From Azoarcus_F sp048158365 (GTDB taxonomy: Bacteria > Pseudomonadota > Gammaproteobacteria > Burkholderiales > Rhodocyclaceae), in NCBI GenBank assembly GCA_048158365.1, contig JBLLNL010000006.1: DNA of 64,000 bases. One strand, written 5' to 3'. Under the pieces are notes generated by a model. The model searched no databases and was not told the origin of the DNA. It saw only the letters and a program-made list of their open reading frames with translations. The position numbers were made by a program, and so were the translations under genes. Below are positions 27,157-36,221 of the stretch, piece by piece; the stretch's first letter is position 1, and every line of letters begins with the position of its first letter.

Positions 27157-28428
27157 ATGAAACTCGAGACACTCGCCGTCCATGGCGGCTATTCGCCGGA
27201 TCCGACCACCAAGGCCGTCGCGGTACCGATCTACCAGACCACATCCTATGCATTCGACGACACGCAACATGGCGCGGATCTTTTCGACCTGAAGGTACAG
27301 GGCAACATCTACACCCGCATCATGAATCCGACCCAGGACGTGCTCGAGAAGCGGGTCGCCGCGATGGAAGGCGGCATCGCCGCACTGGCGATGGCCTCGG
27401 GCATGGCAGCCATCACCGCCGCGATCCAGACCATCGCCGAGGCCGGCGACAACATCATCACGTCGAGCACGCTGTACGGCGGCACCTACAACCTGTTCGC
27501 GCATACGCTACCGCAATACGGCGTCGAGGTGCGTTTCGCCGATTACCGCGACCCGAATACCTTCGACCGGCTCATCGACGAGCGCACCAAGGCGATCTTC
27601 TGCGAATCGGTCGGCAATCCGCTCGGCAACGTCACCGATTTCGAGAAGCTCGCAGCCGTCGCCCACCGCCATGGCGTGCCGCTGATCGTCGACAACACGG
27701 TGCCGTCACCCTACCTGTGCCGTCCGTTCGAGCATGGTGCCGATATCGTCGTGCATGCGCTGACCAAGTACCTGGGGGGTCACGGCAACTCGATCGGCGG
27801 AGTCATCGTCGATTCCGGCAAGTTCCCGTGGGCCGATCACAAACAGAAGTTCAGGCGCCTGAACGAACCGGACGTGTCCTATCACGGCGTCGTGTACACC
27901 GAGGCGCTCGGCCCGGCGGCCTACATCGGTCGCGCCCGCGTGGTGCCCTTGCGCAACATGGGCGCAGCGATCTCGCCGTTCAATGCCTTCCTGATCCTGC
28001 AGGGCATCGAAACGCTCGCACTGCGCATGGACCGTATCTGCGAGAACAGCGTGAAGATCGCGAACTTCCTGAGGGACCATTCCAAGGTCGGCTGGGTCAA
28101 CTACGCCGGCCTCGAGGACCACAGGGACTACGGGCTGGTCACCAAGTACATGGGGGGGCGCGCGTCGGGGATCCTGAACTTCGGTGTGAAGGGTGGCATG
28201 GAAGCCGGTGCGCGCTTCCAGGATGCGCTGCAACTGGTCACCCGCCTGGTGAACATCGGCGACTGCAAGTCGCTGGCCTGCCATCCGGCCTCGACCACGC
28301 ATCGGCAGCTCTCCCCCGAGGAGATGGCCACGGCGGGCGTCACCGAGGACATGATCCGCTTGTCGGTCGGGATCGAACATGTCGACGACCTGATCGCCGA
28401 CCTGGATCAGGCGCTCGCTGCGGCCTGA
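27157..28428 (+). CDS. metY: O-acetylhomoserine aminocarboxypropyltransferase (sulfhydrylase)
   Basis: MetY (423 aa) is a PLP enzyme that makes homocysteine from O-acetylhomoserine and sulfide. It begins with METLAVHGGY-type sequence (MKLETLAVHGGYSPD). The PLP phosphate-binding segment is ASGMAAI, the aldehyde-binding Lys is in HALTKYLGGHG, and the C-terminal CHPASTTHRQL is typical. A purine-rich ribosome-binding site (AAAGGAAG) precedes the ATG. MetZ-like O-succinylhomoserine activity is the main alternative, less likely given the length. Confidence 0.92.
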   Translation: MKLETLAVHGGYSPDPTTKAVAVPIYQTTSYAFDDTQHGADLFDLKVQGNIYTRIMNPTQDVLEKRVAAMEGGIAALAMASGMAAITAAIQTIAEAGDNIITSSTLYGGTYNLFAHTLPQYGVEVRFADYRDPNTFDRLIDERTKAIFCESVGNPLGNVTDFEKLAAVAHRHGVPLIVDNTVPSPYLCRPFEHGADIVVHALTKYLGGHGNSIGGVIVDSGKFPWADHKQKFRRLNEPDVSYHGVVYTEALGPAAYIGRARVVPLRNMGAAISPFNAFLILQGIETLALRMDRICENSVKIANFLRDHSKVGWVNYAGLEDHRDYGLVTKYMGGRASGILNFGVKGGMEAGARFQDALQLVTRLVNIGDCKSLACHPASTTHRQLSPEEMATAGVTEDMIRLSVGIEHVDDLIADLDQALAAA

Positions 28429-28585
28429 TCTGCGAAGCGGGCGAGTCGGAAGTCGAGTTTGGCCCGCCTGCCCCCCTCATCGGGTGACAGTGTGATCTCG
28501 CCCCGCGGGCTCGTTAGCACCCTCCACTTTGCGAAGTGCCCAACGACACGTATCGTCCCCCATCTCCCGGATTCAGGCTGAAAAC

Positions 28586-29794
28586 GTGTCACATCCCCGT
28601 TTCGATGTCATCGTGATCGGCGCCGGCGCGGCCGGCATGATGTGTGCGGCGCAGGCCGGCCATCGCGGTCGGCGCGTGCTGCTCGTCGATCACGCAGTCA
28701 AACTCGCCGAGAAGATCCGGATCTCGGGCGGGGGTCGCTGCAACTTCACGAATCGTAAGGTCGGCCCCGAGAATTTTCTGTGCCGCAATCCGCATTTCGT
28801 GCGATCGGCGCTCGCCCGCTACACACCCAACGATTTCATCGAATTGATCGGGCGCCACCGCATCCGTTTTCACGAGCGTGAGCACGGCCAGCTGTTCTGC
28901 GACGACTCGGCGCAGGACATCATCGCGATGCTGCGCACCGAGTGCGATAGTGCCGGCGTCGAGTGGGCCATGCCGGCGAGCGTCACCGCAATCGAGCCGA
29001 TCGACGAAGACGGGTCGCGCTTCGCCCTGGACTCGACGCGCGGCCGACTGCACTGCGCGAGCCTGGTGATCGCGACCGGCGGGCTGTCGATTCCGAAGAT
29101 CGGTGCCACCCCGTTCGGTTATCGGGTCGCGGAACAGTTCGGCATTCCGATGGTGGCGCCACGACCGGCACTGGTGCCGCTGACGCTGCCGCCGGAAACC
29201 CTGCAACGCTTTCAGGCCCTCGCCGGCGCGTCGCTGAACGTAGAGGCCAGTTGCAACGGCCCACGCTTCCGCGACGCGATGCTGATCACGCATCGCGGAC
29301 TGTCGGGACCGGCGGTCCTGCAGGTCAGCAGCTACTGGCAGGTCCAGGCCTACGACGACCGCCCGTGGGAGCCGGTCAGCATCGACCTGCTGCCGGGTAC
29401 CGACACCGAAGCCTGGTTGTCCGGGCATGCGGACGAACGGAGCCTGCTCGCCAACCTGTTGTCGGAAAAGCTGCCCCGTCGCTTCGCGCAGGCGTGGTGC
29501 GCGCTTCACGGTTGGGAGAGACCAATGCGGCAATTCCAACCGGCCGAACTGAAGGCCGTGGCCGATGCGCTGTCTGGCTGGACCATCACACCGTCCGGAA
29601 CCCAGGGCTACGCCAAGGCCGAGGTGACCCTCGGCGGCGTCGACACCCATGCGCTGTCCTCGAAGACGATGGAGGCGGTCCGCTGCCGGGGTCTTTACTT
29701 CATCGGCGAGGTCATGGACGTGACCGGACACCTGGGCGGATACAACTTCCAGTGGGCCTGGTCCTCGGGCCATGCCGCCGGTCAGTTCGTCTGA
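28586..29794 (+). CDS. BaiN/HI0933-family flavoprotein
   Basis: This 402-residue NAD(P)/FAD-dependent oxidoreductase has the FAD motif VIGAGAAGMMCAAQAG at the N-terminus and the family signature KIRISGGGRCNFTN, ending with GYNFQWAWSSGHAAG. Family members are widespread and mostly uncharacterised. The likely start is the GTG at 28586 (VSHPRFDVIVIG), since the ATG at 28529 would add residues outside the family. Its 3' end overlaps the convergent MFS gene by 13 bases. Confidence 0.85.
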   Translation: MSHPRFDVIVIGAGAAGMMCAAQAGHRGRRVLLVDHAVKLAEKIRISGGGRCNFTNRKVGPENFLCRNPHFVRSALARYTPNDFIELIGRHRIRFHEREHGQLFCDDSAQDIIAMLRTECDSAGVEWAMPASVTAIEPIDEDGSRFALDSTRGRLHCASLVIATGGLSIPKIGATPFGYRVAEQFGIPMVAPRPALVPLTLPPETLQRFQALAGASLNVEASCNGPRFRDAMLITHRGLSGPAVLQVSSYWQVQAYDDRPWEPVSIDLLPGTDTEAWLSGHADERSLLANLLSEKLPRRFAQAWCALHGWERPMRQFQPAELKAVADALSGWTITPSGTQGYAKAEVTLGGVDTHALSSKTMEAVRCRGLYFIGEVMDVTGHLGGYNFQWAWSSGHAAGQFV

Positions 29795-31008
29795 ACCGCC
29801 TTTCGACCGCGTGACAACAACGGGACCAGGCTCGCGGCCTGAAGCACGATGAGTCCGGCGAAAGCGGCCCGCAGGGCGCCTGCGGCCGACCACCCGCCAC
29901 CCTGCAGCAGATCCAGCACCAAGCCCAATCCCCACTGGACGGTGAAGGCCCCGAGGAACGCCATCAGGTTGATCGCAGTGCTGACCCGGCCGAAGGCTTC
30001 CTTCGGAAAGTGCGACGCACACGCGAGGTAGGCCTGCGAGTTGACCGACGACAACACGCCCAGCAGGAACCACAACAACATCACCGGGCCCCAGTCGAAC
30101 AGGATCAGGAGCTGGACCACGAGCATCATCGTGAAGCCGAACTGCATCATGTTGAGCGGATGCACGCCGCGACGGTTCAGCCGCGTGCCCAGCATGCCGA
30201 TGGACAACTGTCCGGCCAGCATGCCGATGTTCAGCACCATCAGATAACTCGCTGCGCGGGTCAGCGACATGCCGTTGATGTTCATCAGCCACGGGACGGC
30301 CCACAGGCTTTGCAAGGCCATGAACCCGCCGGTGAAGAACATCGCCGAACCCGCGAATCGCAGAAATGACGGTGACACGAAGATGTGTCCGACCGACCTG
30401 AACGCTTCGGGGATGCTGTCGTTCGACGTGTGCAGCGCGTCGCCGGGCAGGGACAGGAAGATGAACAGCGCCACACCGGCAGCCAGCGCCGCGATGACCC
30501 AGAACACGCCGCGCCAACCCAGTACCGGCAGCATCGCCTCGACCGGCGCACTCGCGGTCAGCGCGCCCAGCGCCCCCGCGGCCATGATGAAGCCGACCAT
30601 CGAGCTCTGGCGTTCGGGCGGATACCACATCGCGAAGCCCTTCAGCCCCGCCATCAGGCAGGCCGACACGCCGAGTCCGATCAAACCGCGTGCCAGTCCG
30701 AGCTGCCCGAGCGTCTCGCCGAGGGCGAACGCGGCCGCACCGATCGCCGCCAGCAGCAGCAGGAAACCCTCGACGCGCTTCGGTCCGTAGCGGTCCAGTG
30801 CGATGCCGAGCGGGATCTGGGCCATGCCGAAGGTCAGGAAGTACGCACTGGTCAACAAACCGAGATCGGCCGCGGACAACGCGAGATCGCGCGTCAGATC
30901 GGGCGAGATGACCGCATTCACGGTACGCAGCAGATACGATAGGTAGTAGCCGAGCGCGAAGGGCAGGAAAAGCGTGACCCACGCATTCGGTCGTTCGCCG
31001 TACGCCAT
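29782..31008 (-). CDS. MFS transporter
   Basis: This 408-residue protein has about twelve hydrophobic segments. The cytoplasmic loop between helices 2 and 3 carries the MFS motif (GIALDRYGPKRVEG). It belongs to the major facilitator superfamily; the substrate cannot be told. The ATG at 31008 gives MAYGERPNAWVTLFLPF, starting just before the first helix. An FNR-type box lies 88 bases upstream and could affect it as well as the divergent operon. Confidence 0.88.
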   Translation of the reverse strand: MAYGERPNAWVTLFLPFALGYYLSYLLRTVNAVISPDLTRDLALSAADLGLLTSAYFLTFGMAQIPLGIALDRYGPKRVEGFLLLLAAIGAAAFALGETLGQLGLARGLIGLGVSACLMAGLKGFAMWYPPERQSSMVGFIMAAGALGALTASAPVEAMLPVLGWRGVFWVIAALAAGVALFIFLSLPGDALHTSNDSIPEAFRSVGHIFVSPSFLRFAGSAMFFTGGFMALQSLWAVPWLMNINGMSLTRAASYLMVLNIGMLAGQLSIGMLGTRLNRRGVHPLNMMQFGFTMMLVVQLLILFDWGPVMLLWFLLGVLSSVNSQAYLACASHFPKEAFGRVSTAINLMAFLGAFTVQWGLGLVLDLLQGGGWSAAGALRAAFAGLIVLQAASLVPLLSRGRKAVQTN

Positions 31009-31095
31009 TAGTTCAATCCTGAACGAAGAACGGCGGATTCTAACCCGTTTGCGCGCTGACACGGGTGCGCAGTGCAGGTCCGTCATCGGTCGGTG

Positions 31096-31109
31096 TTGAT
31101 TGACATCAA
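31096..31109. promoter_or_regulatory. FNR/ANR/DNR-type box
   Basis: TTGATTGACATCAA matches TTGAT-N4-ATCAA exactly. AAGAAT at 31132-31137 is a possible -10 element, which would place the box at about -41.5, the class II activator position, for the plus-strand genes starting at 31162. It points to activation under low oxygen or nitric oxide. Confidence 0.88.
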
Positions 31110-31161
31110 GGCGACGCCGGCCACCATTCGGAAGAATCCATTGGACGCGAACGGAGGGCGC

Positions 31162-31290
31162 ATGATGAAACTGATCACCGGATGGATGGGCGACGATCAC
31201 CGCGACCGCGATGAACCGTTTGCGCAGGCCGAGAACGTGGCCGGCAACCATGACCGGGCCGCGTCTCGAAGCGGGAGGACCACGTGGTGA
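31162..31290 (+). CDS. small hydrophilic protein (42 aa), FNR-type operon
   Basis: An ATG preceded by GGAGGG opens a 42-codon frame (MMKLITGWMGDDHRDRDEPF...), very rich in Asp, Arg and His. Its TGA overlaps the GTG start of the DUF2249 gene. The good ribosome-binding site, its place right behind the FNR-type box and the coupling to the next gene support translation. I recognise no family. Confidence 0.6.
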   Translation: MMKLITGWMGDDHRDRDEPFAQAENVAGNHDRAASRSGRTTW

Positions 31291-31505
31291 GCGCGAAAAT
31301 CGTCGATGCACGTGGCCTCGAGCCCCCACAGCCGTTCGAGATGGTAATGGAAGCACTCGCCGATCTCCCCGCAGGCGACAGCCTGACCGTTCTGCTGGAC
31401 CGCATGCCGTGGCCACTTTTCCGGATCCTGGACCGGGACGGCTACAAGCACGGTCATACGATCCGTGACGATGGCGTGGTCGAGATCGGCATCACCGCGC
31501 CATGA
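31287..31505 (+). CDS. DUF2249 domain protein
   Basis: This 72-residue protein (VSAKIVDARGLEPPQPFEMVMEAL) has a TusA-like alpha/beta fold and the DUF2249 signature: DARGLEPP at the start, then LLDRMPWPLFRILDRDGY and a final hydrophobic strand. Such proteins often lie near denitrification or nitrosative-stress genes, with no proven function. GGGAGGA at 31273 fits the GTG at 31287 better than the GTG at 31284. The stop overlaps the next ATG (ATGA). Confidence 0.85.
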   Translation: MSAKIVDARGLEPPQPFEMVMEALADLPAGDSLTVLLDRMPWPLFRILDRDGYKHGHTIRDDGVVEIGITAP

Positions 31506-32803
31506 GCCTGGGGCACGGGCTGGGTTATGATGCGGCGCCGCCGTTTTCGGCGCCGCTGAGGTTTTTTCTCACTGCGCCGCTGTTCGGCGTCGCTGCCGGA
31601 TCGATGCTGGTGCTGATGCCGGACCTGATGGACTCGCGGTGGACGCCGGGTGCGCTCGCGACGACCCATCTGATCACCGTCGGTTTCATGCTGATGGTCA
31701 TGGTCGGCGCGCTGTTCCAGATCCTTCCGGTCGTATGCGGCGGCGGCCTGCCCGCGGTGCGGCGCAGTGCGATCGTCGTCCACACGCTGCTGAGCGCCGG
31801 CACGCTGACGCTGGCAGGCGGCCTGCTGACGATGACGCCCACGTGGCTGATCCTGGCGAGCTGGTTGCTCGGGACAGGCATGGCCGCGTTCGTTGCCGCC
31901 GCGGCACTCGCGCTGCTGCGCGCGCCATCCGGAAGCGGAAGCCAGCGGGACATCCGGATTGCGCTGATCGGACTTGCGGTCGCGGTGATGCTGGGCCTGA
32001 CGGTCACGTTCATCCTGGCCAGGGGTCTCGGGCTGCCGCTGATGACCACGTTGAAGCTGCATGTCGGGTGGGCGCTGTTCGGCGGTGCCGGCATCCTGCT
32101 TGCGGCGACGAGCTGGATCGTGGTGCCGATGTTCCAGATCACGCCACCCTACCCTGTACTGTTGACCCGCTGGTGGGCGATCACGAGCGCACTGGCGCTG
32201 CTGCTGTGGTCCGTACCGGTCGTACTGGATTGGCCGCTGGCTGCGTCCGTCATGACCTGGGGGCTGGGCTTGCTGGCTACGAGCTTTCTGGTGGTCACCC
32301 TCGGTCAGTTGCGAAAGACCCGGCGCGGTCGTCCGGACGCGAGCTTTCGCGCCTATCGATTCGGAATCCTGTGTCTGCTGGGCGGTCTGGTTCCGTTGCT
32401 GGCGCAGGACTTCATCGACCATCCGGTACTTCCGGTACTGTGCGGTGTGCTGGTGCTCTATGGTGGTTTCGTCAGCATCATCCAGGGCATGCTTTACAAG
32501 ATCGTGCCGTTTCTTGCCTGGCTTCACCTGACCCAGGTCGGCCTGAAGGCCCCCAATGTAAAGCAGCTCCAACCCGAGAAACCGGCGAAAGCGCAGCTGA
32601 CCGCCCATGCGGTTGCGGTCACGATGCTCGTACTCGGGGTCGTGACCGCCCATCCAGGCCTGCTGCAGTTCGCCGGCGCGTTGGTGGCCCTGGAATGTTC
32701 GTGGTTGCTGTTGAACCTGCTCGGCATTGTGGGTGCGTACCGTCAGGCCTTACGGGCGTCTCCGCCGCAGCAGCGCGCCAGGGATGCGCTGACGCACACG
32801 TGA
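31502..32803 (+). CDS. polytopic membrane protein in an FNR-type operon, NnrS-like topology
   Basis: This 433-residue protein has around twelve hydrophobic segments. Conserved-looking histidines sit in ATTHLITVGFMLMVMVGAL and TLKLHVGWALFGGAG, at helix starts, and in FLAWLHLTQVG; such placement recalls NnrS and heme-copper-oxidase-like proteins that bind heme. I do not claim a precise family. It overlaps the DUF2249 gene by ATGA and is the last gene of the FNR-box operon. A role in nitric-oxide metabolism or stress is inferred from context. Confidence 0.75.
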   Translation: MSLGHGLGYDAAPPFSAPLRFFLTAPLFGVAAGSMLVLMPDLMDSRWTPGALATTHLITVGFMLMVMVGALFQILPVVCGGGLPAVRRSAIVVHTLLSAGTLTLAGGLLTMTPTWLILASWLLGTGMAAFVAAAALALLRAPSGSGSQRDIRIALIGLAVAVMLGLTVTFILARGLGLPLMTTLKLHVGWALFGGAGILLAATSWIVVPMFQITPPYPVLLTRWWAITSALALLLWSVPVVLDWPLAASVMTWGLGLLATSFLVVTLGQLRKTRRGRPDASFRAYRFGILCLLGGLVPLLAQDFIDHPVLPVLCGVLVLYGGFVSIIQGMLYKIVPFLAWLHLTQVGLKAPNVKQLQPEKPAKAQLTAHAVAVTMLVLGVVTAHPGLLQFAGALVALECSWLLLNLLGIVGAYRQALRASPPQQRARDALTHT

Positions 32804-32863
32804 CCGGATCACCGGTTCCGACGGACCGATGCCCGAGCGCTTGCGACGGCGGACTGCGCCCGG

Positions 32864-34504
32864 CTAGCCGATCGCGCCTTGCGCGCGCAGCCGGACCAGA
32901 CCGGCCGGGTCCAGGATGTGAACATAGCGGCCGCTGATCGTGAGCAGACCCTTCTCGGCAAGCAGCTGGAAGGCCCGCGACAGCGAGGAGGGATTGATGT
33001 CCAGATAGGACGCGATCACCTGCTTCTGTGCCGGCAGCACCGCCTCGACGCCACCGTCATCGACAGGACGCGCATGCTCCAGCAGATGATCGATGATCCG
33101 CTCCAGCGCGGTATGCAGCGTCAAGGCCTCGATCCGGGCGGTGGATCGATACAGTTTCATCCCCAGATGGGTCGCGGCGGCTGCCGCGAACGCAACACTG
33201 GATAAGTGCAGGCCACGCAACATATCGGCCGGTATCAACAGCAGGACCGACGGCGCCAGGCTCTGCGCGGTCACGCTGGACGGGCGCCGTGCGAAGATCT
33301 CGACATCGCCCAGAACCCCGGGCGGATCGACGATATCCAGCACCCGCTCCTCGTTGCGACTGTTGGATGCGACCAGACTGATCTGTCCGCTGACCAGCAT
33401 GAACAGGCCCGCCGGTTCGTCCCCCTTCTGGAACAGGGTCTGCCCCTTGGAAAGCCGGATCAGCTTGGCGACTCCCTCCAGCATGCCCAGCTCGTCCCGA
33501 GCGAGGTCCTGGAACAACGGGTGAAGGGCCAGTATCGTTTCGTCCGATTGCACGCGTCCGCCCGGCACGTGCGCCGGCCCAGTCGCAGCGAACGCGTTCG
33601 CCGACGCCGCCGGCACGGAGAATACGATCAGGATCGCCATCCGTCCGTGCAGCACCAGATGCGTGATGCGCGCGGAAACGGGTCTGGCCACCCCGTCCGT
33701 CCCGACGCACTCGATCAGCCCTTCGAAGCGACCGGACATCAGCACCTGACTCATCACGATCGGCAGGCGCTGTATCTGTGCCGCCGAGAACAGCGCCGCG
33801 CTGGATCGATCCTGAAGTCCTTCTGGATCGGATCCGAAGAAGTTCGCCGCTACCGCATTGGCGTGAACAATGACGCCGGGAAGCAGGGATACGTCGAGCG
33901 TAATCACCACCGCCGCGTTCGCATCCTTGTCGATCAGCGCCAGCACGTCCTCCTCGCTCGCATGCAGCGTGGCAGTGCCCTGCGCGAGCGCGAGATCGAA
34001 GGCCGGTGCAACGGCGATCGCGCTGGAGGGGCCAGCCGTCGAACCGGCTGCGGCAAGATCGCCAAGTTCGCGTGTGGCACCCTTCTGCGCAGCGCGCAGC
34101 TTCCGGGCGAGCCCCTGATCCTCGCCCTGGATGTGACCGATGAGCCATCGTCCGAGAAAGCGCAGAAGCTGACGACCGTCCGGCACCGCACGTTCGCTGA
34201 GCTGGTCGAGCATGTCATCCACATGCGACAGAAAGCGGGAATGCTTCCGATGATGGTCTTGAGCGTAGCCGGGCGACAATTCGCACAAGGCCATCAGCGC
34301 TTCCTCGGTACCGAAATGGACCTCGGCATAATCCTTCAGATACCCGACCAGCGCGCGAACCTCCTCGGCACCGAGCTCGTCATCGCCGACCAGCCTTTTC
34401 GCGGTCGCATTGACCATGTCCACCAGTCCACGGTGCTGGCGGTCGATCACGTCGATACCGGTCATCAGCGCGTCACTCCACGCCAGTTGTTCCATGCGGG
34501 TCAT
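32864..34504 (-). CDS. hemerythrin-PAS-Crp/Fnr fusion transcription regulator
   Basis: This 546-residue regulator has three parts. Residues 1-135 form a bacteriohemerythrin domain with diiron-type ligands (IDRQHRGLVD, HFGTEEALM, HHRKHSRF, WLIGHIQGED). A PAS-like domain spans about 180-310. A cNMP-binding fold (about 320-445, LIRLSKGQTLFQKGDEPAG) is followed by a Crp-type HTH (QKQVIASYLDINPSSLSRAFQLL). No FNR-type N-terminal cysteine cluster is visible. The HTH resembles Dnr-type regulators. It converges on the FNR-box operon, whose box it may bind, with O2 or NO sensed at the diiron site (inference). A second ATG at 34495 is possible. Confidence 0.88.
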   Translation of the reverse strand: MTRMEQLAWSDALMTGIDVIDRQHRGLVDMVNATAKRLVGDDELGAEEVRALVGYLKDYAEVHFGTEEALMALCELSPGYAQDHHRKHSRFLSHVDDMLDQLSERAVPDGRQLLRFLGRWLIGHIQGEDQGLARKLRAAQKGATRELGDLAAAGSTAGPSSAIAVAPAFDLALAQGTATLHASEEDVLALIDKDANAAVVITLDVSLLPGVIVHANAVAANFFGSDPEGLQDRSSAALFSAAQIQRLPIVMSQVLMSGRFEGLIECVGTDGVARPVSARITHLVLHGRMAILIVFSVPAASANAFAATGPAHVPGGRVQSDETILALHPLFQDLARDELGMLEGVAKLIRLSKGQTLFQKGDEPAGLFMLVSGQISLVASNSRNEERVLDIVDPPGVLGDVEIFARRPSSVTAQSLAPSVLLLIPADMLRGLHLSSVAFAAAAATHLGMKLYRSTARIEALTLHTALERIIDHLLEHARPVDDGGVEAVLPAQKQVIASYLDINPSSLSRAFQLLAEKGLLTISGRYVHILDPAGLVRLRAQGAIG

Positions 34505-34719
34505 CCTGCAAACTTAGTTACTGATCGGCGGCCGACCTCACCTTGTCGTCCCCGCCTCCCGGCGTCCGCCTACATTATGTCGAATCAGCGAACCTACGCC
34601 AGTCCCTGACGTTCGCGGACATACTCGACGCGACCGTCGGACGAGCCTGGCACTCGCGAATCGACGGGGCCGCTCGGCGCGACGCCTCACGTCACGCCCC
34701 CGGCCAGTGCCAGTGCGGC

Positions 34720-35304
34720 TCAGGCGCTTCCGACCGGGATGAGTTCGCGATTCTGCGTGAGCCAGGCCAGCACCTCTTCCGCGTTCCGCGCGGGCGAAAA
34801 CACCGGATAGAAGACCTTTACGATCCGGCCATCGACCACGACGATCGCCATGCGCTTGTACAGCTCCTTGCCGGCCGCGACGAAGGTCGGCATTCGTATC
34901 GCGCCCTTCAACTGTAGCGACGCATCGCTGAGCAGCAAAAAAGGCAGATGAAGCCGGTCGCGTGCCTCGCGTTGATCTTCGCTGCTCTGTGCGCTCAATC
35001 CGGTCACCCTGACTCCCAGTTCCGCCAGTTCGGCATGGTGGTCGCGGAAGCTGCACGCTTGCGGCGTACAGCCGCGCGCACCGGGAATCTCGTTCCAGCC
35101 ATCCGGGCTCGGCTCACCGGGGCGTCCGGTTCGCGGATACACGTAGATCACCCAGGCGCCGGCAAGGTGGGCGAGATTCACCACCGTGCCATCGGTGCTC
35201 TGCAGCGCGACGTCGGGCAGGCACATGCCGGCGAGGTGGTCGGCGGCGCCGTCATCGAGCGGCACGACCGGGTCGTCGGACATATCGAAAGGATTCTTGG
35301 TCAT
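34720..35304 (-). CDS. peroxiredoxin (AhpC/TSA, PrxQ-like)
   Basis: This 194-residue peroxiredoxin has a longer N-terminus than Bcp. The active site is GARGCTPQACSFRDH, with peroxidatic and resolving cysteines five apart as in PrxQ. A downstream conserved part reads MAIVVVDGRIVKVFYPVF. A ribosome-binding site (GGAGACAAC) precedes the ATG at 35304. The region up to 34505 holds no gene that I recognise. Confidence 0.88.
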   Translation of the reverse strand: MTKNPFDMSDDPVVPLDDGAADHLAGMCLPDVALQSTDGTVVNLAHLAGAWVIYVYPRTGRPGEPSPDGWNEIPGARGCTPQACSFRDHHAELAELGVRVTGLSAQSSEDQREARDRLHLPFLLLSDASLQLKGAIRMPTFVAAGKELYKRMAIVVVDGRIVKVFYPVFSPARNAEEVLAWLTQNRELIPVGSA

Positions 35305-35395
35305 GTTGTCTCCATGCTTGAATGTTCGGAGCCGGGATCTTTAGCGCAAATACGCGGGCGGAATGCTACCCTCGGCCGGCGAGTTACCGCGACAC

Positions 35396-36043
35396 TCAGT
35401 TCCCCCTTTCCTGCCATCGCTGCAGGCGGAATTCCAGGTGACGTCTGATGTCCGGCCACTCGCTCGCCAGAATGCCGTACATGACCGTGTCGCGGACCGA
35501 ACCGTCGGCGCGCAGTGCATGGTGACGCAGGATGCCGTCCCTGTGTGCGCCGAGGGCCTCGATCGGCCGCCTCGATGAAAAGTTGAAACGCTCGGTGCGC
35601 AAGCCAAACACCTTGCACCCTACTGCTTCGAGCGCATTTGCCAGCAACAGCAGCTTGCAGGCCGTGTTCAGATGACTGCGCTGCAAGCGCTTCGCGTACC
35701 AGGTATAACCGATCTCGACACGATCGGCCGCGGCCACGATGTCGTGAAAGCGCTTACTGCCGAAGATCGCTCCACTGGCCGACTCCCGCACCACCCATGG
35801 CAGCATGTGCCCCACCTGTTGTCCCGCGAGCGCCTGGGCGACATATGCAGCCGTTTGATCCGGCGCCGGGACCGATGCGAACCACAACTCCCACAGGCGG
35901 CCGTCCGCCGCCGAGGCGAGTTCGTCCCGATGACCTGGCGCGAGCGGTTCGAGCCGCACACCATATCCTTCGAGCGTGACCGGACTGGCGCTTATCAAGA
36001 TCTTCCCGCATGGTTTCGACTGGAAGCATACCGGACCCGGCAT
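35396..36043 (-). CDS. GNAT family acetyltransferase (RimJ/RimL-like)
   Basis: This protein of about 215 residues has the RimL/YdaF-like layout: VTLEGYGVRLEPLAPGHRDEL at the start, then GSKRFHDIVAAADRVEIGYTW and the acetyl-CoA-binding segment (YAKRLQRSHLNTACKLLLL). A late motif reads VFGLRTERFNFSSRRPIEALG. The frame opens up to 36157; ATGs at 36043 and 36055 are the best starts, both with weak ribosome-binding sites. The substrate is unknown. Confidence 0.8.
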   Translation of the reverse strand: MPGPVCFQSKPCGKILISASPVTLEGYGVRLEPLAPGHRDELASAADGRLWELWFASVPAPDQTAAYVAQALAGQQVGHMLPWVVRESASGAIFGSKRFHDIVAAADRVEIGYTWYAKRLQRSHLNTACKLLLLANALEAVGCKVFGLRTERFNFSSRRPIEALGAHRDGILRHHALRADGSVRDTVMYGILASEWPDIRRHLEFRLQRWQERGN

Positions 36044-36221
36044 CGATTCCGGCATGTGCGTGATCCGTGAGAAAGTCCGCAGAGAAGAACTCGCATCTGT
36101 TGCAGGATTGCCGCATGCGGGTATCGCGACACCCGCTTTTTTTTGCATAATCACCACAAGATGTGCCGAATCGATTCCGAATGCTGCTTACCGCGCACTT
36201 CCGCGCACTAAGAGGACGGTC

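Noticed and set aside
28429..28585. Rho-independent terminator after metY
   Set aside because: GC-rich sequence is present, but no clear stem with a T-run could be drawn.
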